DNA from: Flavobacteriales bacterium
Lineage (GTDB): Bacteria; Bacteroidota; Bacteroidia; Flavobacteriales_C; GCA-002722245
DNA: 64,000 nt
NCBI GenBank assembly: GCA_002722245.1
Contig: PBLA01000027.1
Coordinates: 169,138-233,137, forward strand
Reading direction: 5' to 3'
Below are positions 53,188 to 61,666 of this stretch, piece after piece (position 1 is the stretch's first letter; each line of letters opens with the position of its first letter). The notes under the pieces were generated by a model. That model saw only the letters and a list, made by a program, of their open reading frames with translations. It was not told the origin of the DNA and searched no databases. Both the position numbers and the translations under genes were made by a program.

Positions 53188-53288
53188 CCACTGTATGATT
53201 GCTTCTTTTTGAGATGTATGGTTTTCGTCCTGTATGGTTTTTTATGTTCTCTATTACTTCCCTTATATTCGTGGTTCAAATTTGATGT

Positions 53289-54509
53289 ATGACTTCAGTA
53301 AACCAAAGAATTGTTTCTATTGACTTTTTACGAGGATTAACAATAGCCTTAATGATTGTTGTAAATAATCCAGGAAGTTGGGGGGCGTGGGACAGTGTTC
53401 ATTCAAAATGGATAAATCATTTGTTTTTGCCGTTTTCTCATAGCCATTGGAATGGCTGTACAAGTACAGATTTAATTTTTCCTTTTTTCATTTTTATAGT
53501 AGGAGCTTCAATAGCATTTGCAATGGGAGGGAAAAAGCAAGATGCGAATAATCATAGTAAACTTATTGGAAAAATAATAAAACGAGGGTTCATTATTTTT
53601 CTGTTAGGTGTGTTAAAAGATGCTTTTCCCTATTTTCATTTTGTAAATGGAGAATATGAAGCATGGGGGCCTTGGGACTGGCGTATACCTGGAGTATTAC
53701 AAAGAATAGGTTTAGTGTTTATTCTTGGAGGTATACTATTTGTGAAGTCAACACCAAAAATACTGTTGTGGACGTTAATTTCTATTTTATTAGGGTATTG
53801 GGGTTTACTTTATATTGAGATTCCAGGAGCCTATGACGTTGATTTAACTGTGCCAAATAAAAACTTTGGTGCATGGCTGGACACAAAGCTTTTAACTAAA
53901 GATCATTTATGGCCAAATTCGCGTAAAGATGGTTGGGATCCAGAATCTCTTTTGGGTACAATACCTGCTGTAGCTTCTGCTATAATGGGAATGTTGGCGG
54001 GGACTTTTATAAAAAGTGAAAAAACTGTTTTAGAAAAAGTTAGTGGGTTATTTGTTGCTGGTGGAATAGCTACTGTTTTGGCGTTAGGATGGGATCTTTT
54101 GTATCCAATTAATAAAACACTATGGTCGAGCAGTTATGTTCTTTATACTGGCGGAATAGCTGCAATGTGTACAGCATTTTGTATTTGGTTAATGGATTAT
54201 AACGGGAATCAGAAAATAGCTCGGCCTTTTATTATTTATGGATCAAATGCTTTAACAGCCTATCTAATGAGTGAATTAGTGAGTTCTCTGATTCATACTA
54301 TTCAAGTGGGGGATTCATCGATAAGTGGACATATTGCTAATTTTATTTTGAGTTGGTTTACAGATGCACCATTTACGGAAATAGTCGAAGGACATAGTGA
54401 TTTGGTATGGGCAAAGTTTGCGAGTCATATCTATGCTTTTTTATGGATGATTCCGTTTTATTTTATTTTGAGGTGGATGTATCATCGTAAAATCTTTATA
54501 AAAGTTTAA
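53289..54509 (+). CDS. NagX-like acyltransferase membrane protein
   Basis: A 406-residue membrane protein with about ten hydrophobic helices. RIVSIDFLRGLTIALMIVVN at the N-terminus, a His-rich loop (FSHSHWNGCTSTDLIFPFF) and WRIPGVLQRIG are typical of the heparan-alpha-glucosaminide N-acetyltransferase (HGSNAT)/DUF5009 family, called NagX in bacterial GlcNAc loci. The human relative acetylates terminal glucosamine using cytoplasmic acetyl-CoA. A role in chitosan- or glucosamine-type substrates is possible. It directly follows the permease, under its own promoter-like region. Confidence 0.85.
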   Translation: MTSVNQRIVSIDFLRGLTIALMIVVNNPGSWGAWDSVHSKWINHLFLPFSHSHWNGCTSTDLIFPFFIFIVGASIAFAMGGKKQDANNHSKLIGKIIKRGFIIFLLGVLKDAFPYFHFVNGEYEAWGPWDWRIPGVLQRIGLVFILGGILFVKSTPKILLWTLISILLGYWGLLYIEIPGAYDVDLTVPNKNFGAWLDTKLLTKDHLWPNSRKDGWDPESLLGTIPAVASAIMGMLAGTFIKSEKTVLEKVSGLFVAGGIATVLALGWDLLYPINKTLWSSSYVLYTGGIAAMCTAFCIWLMDYNGNQKIARPFIIYGSNALTAYLMSELVSSLIHTIQVGDSSISGHIANFILSWFTDAPFTEIVEGHSDLVWAKFASHIYAFLWMIPFYFILRWMYHRKIFIKV

Positions 54510-54754
54510 TATGAGCGTAGAATTAATTCAACTTAACCCCACGGTTAAGACCATTTCCTATTTAAATTTCTAAACGAATCCATCAAGTTGAGATACAATT
54601 AGTAAGATTAATGAAAGGATCAAGAGTTTGTTGGAAAAATGCGTAAAAAATGCCCTTAAAACGCTTCAGTATCTTGCTGTAGATTGCTATATTAGGCCTC
54701 CCAATAAGCGGGAACCAAGTTAAACGAAAAAATAAACTACAAAACAAACGAATT

Positions 54755-56671
54755 ATGGACGTACGTAGAAGGATAACGAGCTTCGAAGAGTACAAAGAGG
54801 AGTACCAAAAAAGTGTGGATAATCCGGAAGCTTTCTGGGCTGGTCATGCGGATTCTTTTGTATGGAAGAAGAAATGGGATAAAGTATTAGATTGGAACTT
54901 TACAGGACCAGATGTAAAATGGTTTGAAGGAGGAGAATTAAATATTACAGAAAACTGTTTAGATCGTCACCTGGCAGAGAGAGGTGATAAGGTTGCAATT
55001 TTGTGGGAGCCTAATGAGCCAGGAGATCCTGCAATTAAATTAACATATAAAGAACTGCATGCGAAGGTTTGTGAGGCTGCAAATATGCTAAAAGCGAATG
55101 GTGTTCAAAAAGGAGACAGAGTTTGCATGTATATGCCAATGATTCCTGAATTGGCCATTGCATGTTTAGCAGCGGCAAGAATTGGAGCTGTTCATTCTGT
55201 GGTGTTTGCTGGTTTTTCAGCGCAAGCATTATCGGATCGAATTAATGATGCTGAAGCTAAAGTTGTTTTAACTTCAGATGGTAACTATAGAGGGAAGAAA
55301 AATATTCCTGTTAAAGCTGTTGTTGATCAAGCATGTGAAACCTCTCCAGTTGTTGAATCAGTTATTGTGGTAAACAGAACAGGCGCTGAAGTAACATGGA
55401 CTGAGGGAAGAGATAAATGGTGGAATGAGGAAATTTCAAAGGTAGATGCAAATTGTCCTGCTACTGCAGTAGCTTCAGAGGATATGTTATTTATTCTATA
55501 CACATCAGGTTCAACAGGCCAGCCTAAAGGGGTTGTTCATACAACTGGAGGGTATATGGTGTACACAGACTATACCTTCAGAAATGCATTCCAATACAAT
55601 GAGGATGATATATACTGGTGTACAGCAGATATTGGCTGGATTACAGGGCATTCTTATATCATTTATGGGCCACTTTTAGCAGGAGCGACTACGATGATGT
55701 TTGAAGGTGTTCCAACTTATCCAGATGCAGGTAGATTTTGGGAGGTTTGCGAAAAGCATAAAGTAAACCAGTTTTATACTGCCCCAACTGCGATTAGAGC
55801 TCTTCAAGCTTTTGGTACAGAGTTCGTAGAAAAATACGATTTAAGTTCCATTAAAGCGTTAGGTTCTGTTGGTGAGCCAATTAACGAAGAAGCATGGCAA
55901 TGGTATCATAAAAATATAGGTAAAGGGAATTGTCCTATTGTAGACACCTACTGGCAAACAGAAACAGCAGGATTCTTAATTTCACCTCTCGCAGGAATTA
56001 CGCCGGAGAAACCAACTTTTGCTACATTACCTATGCCAGGTATTCAGTTGGCCATTATGGATGCTGATGGAAATGAAATTGAAGGTAATGGTGTTGAAGG
56101 TAATTTATGCATTAAGTTTCCTTGGCCATCAATTATTCGAACAACTTATGGTAATCATGCACGATGTAAAGAGGTTTATTTCGGTACTTATGAGAACATG
56201 TATTTCACGGGTGATGGATGTAGAAGGGACGAAGATGGTTATTATAGAATCACTGGGCGTGTGGATGATGTAATTAATGTTTCTGGTCACAGAATGGGAA
56301 CCGCAGAGGTTGAAAATGCAATTAATGAGCATGCAAATGTTGTGGAGTCTGCTGTTGTTGGTTTCCCTCATGAAATCAAGGGGCAAGGGATTTATGCCTA
56401 CGTAATCACTGAAGAAGTTCCTTCCGATGAGGATGCTTTTAGAGCGGAGGTATTAAAGATTATTACTAAAGAAATTGGCCCAATTGCTAAGCCTGATAAG
56501 ATTCAAGTTGTGCCAGGATTACCAAAAACACGTTCTGGTAAAATTATGCGAAGAATTTTAAGAAAAGTAGCAGAAGGAGATGTTTCTAATTTAGGTGATA
56601 CGTCAACGTTATTAGATCCTTCAGTAGTTGATGCGATTAAGGAAGGGGCACTAGTTCCTTTAAAATCATAA
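54755..56671 (+). CDS. acs: Acetate--CoA ligase
   Basis: A 638-residue AMP-forming acetyl-CoA synthetase, which makes acetyl-CoA from acetate, ATP and CoA. It has the phosphate loop YTSGSTGQPKGVVHTTGG at about 249-266, WCTADIGWITGHSYIIYGPL, DTYWQTETAG (acetate pocket Trp), YFTGDGCRRDEDGYYRITGR, and the C-terminal catalytic Lys in KTRSGKIMRR at about 592-601. Full length. Acetate from GlcNAc deacetylation upstream could be its substrate, though Acs is also a general enzyme. The 245-bp gap before it has no gene. A terminator follows. Confidence 0.97.
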   Translation: MDVRRRITSFEEYKEEYQKSVDNPEAFWAGHADSFVWKKKWDKVLDWNFTGPDVKWFEGGELNITENCLDRHLAERGDKVAILWEPNEPGDPAIKLTYKELHAKVCEAANMLKANGVQKGDRVCMYMPMIPELAIACLAAARIGAVHSVVFAGFSAQALSDRINDAEAKVVLTSDGNYRGKKNIPVKAVVDQACETSPVVESVIVVNRTGAEVTWTEGRDKWWNEEISKVDANCPATAVASEDMLFILYTSGSTGQPKGVVHTTGGYMVYTDYTFRNAFQYNEDDIYWCTADIGWITGHSYIIYGPLLAGATTMMFEGVPTYPDAGRFWEVCEKHKVNQFYTAPTAIRALQAFGTEFVEKYDLSSIKALGSVGEPINEEAWQWYHKNIGKGNCPIVDTYWQTETAGFLISPLAGITPEKPTFATLPMPGIQLAIMDADGNEIEGNGVEGNLCIKFPWPSIIRTTYGNHARCKEVYFGTYENMYFTGDGCRRDEDGYYRITGRVDDVINVSGHRMGTAEVENAINEHANVVESAVVGFPHEIKGQGIYAYVITEEVPSDEDAFRAEVLKIITKEIGPIAKPDKIQVVPGLPKTRSGKIMRRILRKVAEGDVSNLGDTSTLLDPSVVDAIKEGALVPLKS

Positions 56672-56691
56672 GATTAAAATTGGATAAAACG

Positions 56692-56730
56692 AAAAAAAAA
56701 ATCCTGACCTATGGTCGGGATTTTTTTTTT
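56692..56730. terminator. Intrinsic terminator after acs
   Basis: An A-run, ATCCTGACC, loop TAT, GGTCGGGAT and a ten-base T-run; it also reads in reverse. Confidence 0.9.
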
Positions 56731-56829
56731 CATATAATTCTTGGATGCAATGTATGAGTGATTTTCTTGGGTAAATGTTATTGCCAATAAATATTTCGAA
56801 TAGGGGATTGTTTGAAAAGAAACCTGAAA

Positions 56830-58134
56830 TTAATCAAATTTGATGGCTTTGATGGGCGAGATTCTTGAAATTACCACCGAAGGAATAATTAATACAAACA
56901 CACACACCAATATGGTGAGCACATTTAAAGACAACCAATATGCGGGATTAACATCTAAGGGAACTCCACTTACATAATAAACATCGGGATCAAGAGAGAT
57001 GGGTTCAAAAAATAATTGAATAGAACAAATGACTATAGCAATAAGGTTACCAATAAGTATCCCTTTTCCAATTAGAAAGGCGCTCTTGAATAGAAAAATT
57101 TTTCGAATACTAAAGTTTTCCGCGCCCAGGCTCTTCAATATTCCAATCATTTGGGTTTTCTCTAAAATTATGATAAGTAGGGCAGAGGACATATTAACGA
57201 TAGATACGATGAGAATAATGAGTAAGATAATACCAATATGCATATCCATGTAATCAATCCAACTGATGAATTGGGCATAACGTGTATATATAGAACGCAC
57301 ATCAAGAAAAGTTGTTTCTAAGTAGTACTGTTCCCGAATTTGGTTTTCGAGTCCTTGGTAATAGGCATATCCCGATCGCTGATTAAACAAATCAAGTCCA
57401 TTGCTCTCGTGGCTGAGAAAAACTTCGTACCCACCAATTTGATCCTGTGTCCATTTATTTAGTCTTCGGATTCGTTTGATGTCGCAGAAAATAATTTTAT
57501 CGTCAAATTCTTCTGCAAGCCCTGTTTGATATATTCCTTTCACATAGAATGAATTCTTTTTTTGACGATAATACATTTGACCATCTGTATTTTTTCTTTG
57601 GGTAACGAAGAAAACTCTAAACTGATCGCCTAGTTTTAAATCTAATTTGTCTGCAATTTTTTTGGATATAATCGCATCCTTTGAAATAGAGAGAGAATCA
57701 AACTGAATGACTTCTCCTTCAATAAGGTTTTGTCGAAAGAAATCCCAGTTGTAGTCAGTAGAAGTTCCTTTTAAGATGGTTCCATGAGAGGATTTTCGTG
57801 TTTTGATAATCCCTGCTTTTGTAGCGAAGATTTGAACATGTGAAATACTGTCAGAGAGTGATAATCCCTCGTAAAATGATGAGTCAAAAGGAAAAGGTGT
57901 ACTTTCATAAGATTCATCAATCCCCGTTTTTGTAATTTGAATATCTGAAGCAAAGCCAACAATCTTTCCTTTAATTTCCTTTTGAAAACCTTTTGTCATA
58001 CTCACGGCCATAATCATGATTAAAACACCTAAAGCAATACCCCAAACAGCAATATTAATTATAGGCCGAGTAAAAGCATGCTTTGCTGTTTTATCAAAAA
58101 GGATTCTTTTCGCTATGAAGAATTCGAGTTTCAA
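56830..58134 (-). CDS. LolC/LolE-type ABC transporter permease
   Basis: A 434-residue permease with an N-terminal membrane helix (about 24-46, INIAVWGIALGVLIMIMAVS), a periplasmic domain of about 220 residues (MacB-like), and three C-terminal helices (about 285-425) with the FtsX-type pattern. The FSIRKIFLFKSAFLIGKGIL segment is a coupling-helix region. The order matches LolC/LolE subunits that release lipoproteins from the inner membrane to LolA. No ATPase gene is adjacent, so the LolD partner must be elsewhere. It is divergent from the NamZ-type gene, 40 bp between starts. Also compatible with a MacB-like exporter. Confidence 0.85.
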   Translation of the reverse strand: MKLEFFIAKRILFDKTAKHAFTRPIINIAVWGIALGVLIMIMAVSMTKGFQKEIKGKIVGFASDIQITKTGIDESYESTPFPFDSSFYEGLSLSDSISHVQIFATKAGIIKTRKSSHGTILKGTSTDYNWDFFRQNLIEGEVIQFDSLSISKDAIISKKIADKLDLKLGDQFRVFFVTQRKNTDGQMYYRQKKNSFYVKGIYQTGLAEEFDDKIIFCDIKRIRRLNKWTQDQIGGYEVFLSHESNGLDLFNQRSGYAYYQGLENQIREQYYLETTFLDVRSIYTRYAQFISWIDYMDMHIGIILLIILIVSIVNMSSALLIIILEKTQMIGILKSLGAENFSIRKIFLFKSAFLIGKGILIGNLIAIVICSIQLFFEPISLDPDVYYVSGVPLDVNPAYWLSLNVLTILVCVFVLIIPSVVISRISPIKAIKFD

Positions 58135-58174
58135 AGGATATTCAATAAATTAGAATGATCTAAAATACTATTTT

Positions 58175-59464
58175 ATGATTAGAGATCGAGAATTTGTTTG
58201 GTTGCTTTTTTTGTCTTTTGTATTGATTGTCTCTTGCTCATCTGAATTACATCAAAATGATGTGGAGGACCAAGAAGTGATTCTGCCTAATAATGATTCA
58301 ATCTCACAGGTTTCACAAAATGTAATTTTAAATGATCAAAGCACTATTGTAGGTGCTGCCTCGATAGCTGAATATTTACCTTTGCTTATCGGAAAAAGAG
58401 TGGCTATTGTTGGGAATCAAACATCGGTTATTGGTGCTACTTTTCTTGTGGATACACTTATTTCTTTGGGTATAGATGTTCGTATCCTTTTTGCTCCTGA
58501 ACATGGGTTTAGAGGAAATCATGATGCAGGAGCAAAGGTGAAACATTCCATGGATACAAAAACTGGATTGAAGATTTTTTCATTACATGGAAAAACGAAA
58601 AAACCATCTCGAGAAAGTTTAACAGATGTAGATGTTATTGTTTTTGACATACAAGACGTTGGTGCTCGGTTTTACACCTATATTTCAACTCTTCATTATG
58701 TTATGGAGGCTGCTGCTGAATATGAAAAAGAAGTTATTGTTTTGGATCGCCCTAATCCAAATGCTCATTACATTGATGGACCAGTTTTAAAATCTAAGTT
58801 TAAAAGTTTTGTAGGAATGCACCCTGTGCCGGTAGTATATGGAATGACTATTGGGGAATATGCGAAAATGATTAATGGGGAATTTTGGTTGAAAGATTCG
58901 ATGCAAGCTCATTTACGTGTTATTCCATTGAAAAATTGGACATACGATAAGGAATATATTCTTCCAATTGCTCCAAGTCCAAATCTTCCAAATCAGTTAT
59001 CGATTTACCTTTATCCAAGCTTATGTTTTTTTGAAGGAACAGAGGTGAGTGTAGGTAGAGGCACTGAGTATCCATTTCAAGTGTGGGGACATCCTAATGC
59101 AAACTGTGATCTTTTGGATCATTTCGGTTTTAAACCTATTAGTATAATAGGGAAGAGTAGTCGTCCTAAGCATGAGAATACGTTCTGTAAAGGTGTTGAT
59201 TTCAGGGGGTATTCGATAGATAGTATTCGAAAAGAGTTGGGGTTAAATATTGGAGTGCTTCAGGAGGCATATCAATGTGTGAGCCCTCGGGTTAATTTTT
59301 TTAACAGGACATCTTTTTTTAACCTTCTTGCGGGAAATGCAACTTTAATCGAGGATTTAAAATATAAGAGTGAGGAAGAGATTATTGCTTCATGGCAAGA
59401 AGAGTTAAATGTATTTAAGAAAAAGAGGATAAAATATTTGTTATACGATCAAAACAATGACTGA
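58175..59464 (+). CDS. NamZ-type exo-beta-N-acetylmuramidase (DUF1343) lipoprotein
   Basis: A 429-residue lipoprotein (FVLIVSCSS, Cys at about 22) with the DUF1343 domain, now known as the GH171 exo-muramidase family NamZ. Key stretches are VAIVGNQTSVIGATFLVDTL, FAPEHGFRGNHDAGAKV at about 108-124, VFDIQDVGARFYTYISTLHY at about 157-176, and EGTEVSVGRGTEYPFQVWGH at about 288-307. NamZ removes MurNAc from the non-reducing end of peptidoglycan fragments. The gene overlaps the mscS-type gene by eight bases. Activity is by family. Confidence 0.87.
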   Translation: MIRDREFVWLLFLSFVLIVSCSSELHQNDVEDQEVILPNNDSISQVSQNVILNDQSTIVGAASIAEYLPLLIGKRVAIVGNQTSVIGATFLVDTLISLGIDVRILFAPEHGFRGNHDAGAKVKHSMDTKTGLKIFSLHGKTKKPSRESLTDVDVIVFDIQDVGARFYTYISTLHYVMEAAAEYEKEVIVLDRPNPNAHYIDGPVLKSKFKSFVGMHPVPVVYGMTIGEYAKMINGEFWLKDSMQAHLRVIPLKNWTYDKEYILPIAPSPNLPNQLSIYLYPSLCFFEGTEVSVGRGTEYPFQVWGHPNANCDLLDHFGFKPISIIGKSSRPKHENTFCKGVDFRGYSIDSIRKELGLNIGVLQEAYQCVSPRVNFFNRTSFFNLLAGNATLIEDLKYKSEEEIIASWQEELNVFKKKRIKYLLYDQNND

Positions 59465-60290
59465 CCATTTAAACAAATTAGATTTTATTATTAAAAAAGG
59501 TATTGATCTTGCTTTTGAACATGGACCGCGTTTCATAGGGGCCTTAATTGTCCTTATTGCGGGGTTATATATTGCCAAAATCATTGAAAAGATCTCCGGA
59601 AGGATGATGCGGAAAAGTAAGGTAGAGGAGTCGCTCCTGTATTTTATAAAAGGATTGATAGGAACCTTATTGAAGATGTTGGTAATAGTATCCTTCCTTG
59701 GGATGATAGGAGTGGAGATGACGTCTTTTGTTGCGATTCTTGGAGCTCTTGGTTTAGCCGTTGGTATGGCCCTTTCGGGGACGTTACAAAATTTTGCAGG
59801 AGGAGTAATTATATTGTTGTTTAAGCCATTTAAAGTAGGTGATTTAATTGAGGGAAATGGCCATTTAGGACGAGTAAAAGAGATTCGAATTTTTGTTACG
59901 GTACTTTTAACACCCGAAAATAAAACGATTATTATTCCCAATGGGCCTTTATCCAATAATGACATTGTAAATTACAATACTGAGGGTAAGATTCGTGTAG
60001 ATTTACTTATGGGCATTAGTTACAATGCAAGCATTAAAGATGCTCGAAGGGTTTTATTGGAAGTAATGAATAAACATCCAAAGGTGCTTCAAAATCCAGC
60101 ACCCTTCGTTGGTGTTTATGAGCTCGGTGATCATGCTGTAAACTTAGCAGTAAGGCCGTATTCATTGCCTCAAGATTATTGGGAAGTGTATTTCGATGTT
60201 TACGAATCAGGTAAAGAAGCTTTGGACGCTGCGAATATCGAAATATCTTTTCCTCAAATGGACGTGCATGTAAAGGAGATGCCGAAATAA
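59457..60290 (+). CDS. MscS-type mechanosensitive ion channel
   Basis: A 277-residue small-conductance channel that opens under osmotic down-shock. It has two N-terminal helices, then the pore helix GALGLAVGMALSGTLQNFAGG at about 98-118, which is the MscS signature, and the beta domain FKPFKVGDLIEGNG with VLLTPENKTIIIPNG. The C-terminal alpha/beta cap ends at about 277. Length matches the classic single-domain form. It starts eight bases before the stop of the muramidase gene, so both are translated from one transcript. Confidence 0.95.
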   Translation: MTDHLNKLDFIIKKGIDLAFEHGPRFIGALIVLIAGLYIAKIIEKISGRMMRKSKVEESLLYFIKGLIGTLLKMLVIVSFLGMIGVEMTSFVAILGALGLAVGMALSGTLQNFAGGVIILLFKPFKVGDLIEGNGHLGRVKEIRIFVTVLLTPENKTIIIPNGPLSNNDIVNYNTEGKIRVDLLMGISYNASIKDARRVLLEVMNKHPKVLQNPAPFVGVYELGDHAVNLAVRPYSLPQDYWEVYFDVYESGKEALDAANIEISFPQMDVHVKEMPK

Positions 60291-60332
60291 TTCAAAACGT
60301 CACCTCTTATTTTTTAAAAGATTTAGTAGGAT

Positions 60333-61562
60333 TTAAATTGATGTTGCATTTTCGGGAAGTTGTTCAGATATTCTTCCAGGATATACCTTGAGTGCTTCTC
60401 TCAAACATTTCATTGCTCTTCTTAGCTTTTCTTCTTCAACAACATAGGCGATTCTTATCTCTCTTTTTCCTGCGCCAGGAGTAACATAGAAACCACTTCC
60501 AGGAGCAAACATGACTGTTTCACCTTCAAAGTCAAAATCGGTTAGAATCCAGCTGCAGAATTTTTCGTCGTCATCAATGGGTAGTTCAACAACGGTGTAA
60601 AAAGCGCCATAGGGATGAGAGTATTTAACCCCTTCAATTTTTGAGAGTTCCTCTATCAAGACATCTTTTCGTTTCTTGTATTCTTCTTTAACTTCTCTGT
60701 AATATGTGTCTGAGGCCTTCAGGGCAGATTCAACAGCTACTTGACCAAATTGCGGTGGACTTAGTCGTGCTTGTCCAAATTTTAAAGCGGTTTGGATAAC
60801 CTCTTTATTTTTGGATACAATTGCACCTACACGAACTCCACACATGGAGTAGCGTTTAGAGGCAGAATCGAGCATGATGGTTTTGTCTTCTACGCCTTTC
60901 AATCCTAAAATTGAAGGGGCAAATTCACCATGATAATAAAACTCGCGATACACTTCATCAGAAATGAGAAACAAATCATATTTCAAACAAATCTTTTTAA
61001 GTTTTTCCAACTCATCTTTTGAATAGGTATATCCGGTAGGATTGTTTGGTGAACAAATTAAAATGGCTTTTGTTCGTGGACCTATTAGTTTTTCAAATTC
61101 ATCAATCGATGGAAGCGCGAAATTACTTTCGATAGAGGAGGATATTGGTTTTACCGTAATGTCTGCAGCTCCTGCAAAACTTGAGTAGTTGGCATAAAAC
61201 GGCTCAGGAACGATAACTTCGTCCCAAGGGTTTAAACAACTTAATAAAACAATCATTAAAGCTTCTGAGGCTCCATAGGTAATGATCATTTCGTCAGTGG
61301 TTACTTCAATATCATATTTTTTATAATATTCTACAAATGCCTCACGAAGGGAAAGTTCTCCTTCACTAGGGCTGTATTCTACAACTTTGAAATCAGTGGA
61401 TTTTAAGTCATTAATTGCCCATTCTGGGGTTGGGATATCAGGTTGACCAATGTTGAGCTGATGGACAAATTTACCCTCTTTTTTTGCTTTTGCAGCAAGG
61501 GGCGAGAGCTTTCTAATTGGAGAAAGCGGCATGTTGATTCCTCGATCTGAAATTTTTGCCAT
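60333..61562 (-). CDS. PLP-dependent aminotransferase class I/II
   Basis: A 409-residue fold-type I aminotransferase. It has NIGQPDIPTPE near the N-terminus, YGASEALMIVL at about 91 (PLP phosphate), CSPNNPTGYTYS at about 169-180 with the conserved Asn, SDEVYREFYY at about 199, and the PLP Lys in DSASKRYSMCGVRVG at about 232-246. The C-terminal Arg in REIRIAYV binds the substrate carboxylate. It is in the AspC/AlaT-like group; the amino donor is not clear. It is convergent with the mscS-type gene and follows the large OmpA-family gene on the minus strand. Confidence 0.9.
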   Translation of the reverse strand: MAKISDRGINMPLSPIRKLSPLAAKAKKEGKFVHQLNIGQPDIPTPEWAINDLKSTDFKVVEYSPSEGELSLREAFVEYYKKYDIEVTTDEMIITYGASEALMIVLLSCLNPWDEVIVPEPFYANYSSFAGAADITVKPISSSIESNFALPSIDEFEKLIGPRTKAILICSPNNPTGYTYSKDELEKLKKICLKYDLFLISDEVYREFYYHGEFAPSILGLKGVEDKTIMLDSASKRYSMCGVRVGAIVSKNKEVIQTALKFGQARLSPPQFGQVAVESALKASDTYYREVKEEYKKRKDVLIEELSKIEGVKYSHPYGAFYTVVELPIDDDEKFCSWILTDFDFEGETVMFAPGSGFYVTPGAGKREIRIAYVVEEEKLRRAMKCLREALKVYPGRISEQLPENATSI

Positions 61563-61666
61563 AGTGTAAAATTAATCAATTAATTAATTCATCAGTGATC
61601 AATTCATATTGAGAACACCTAAATTGAATAAGAGTTTAAGTGAATGTAAGCTTAGTTGACAAAAGA

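Noticed and set aside
54511..54573. Mini frame of 20 codons after the nagX-like gene
   Set aside because: Too short, no family pattern, and it lies in an otherwise empty AT-rich gap before acs.
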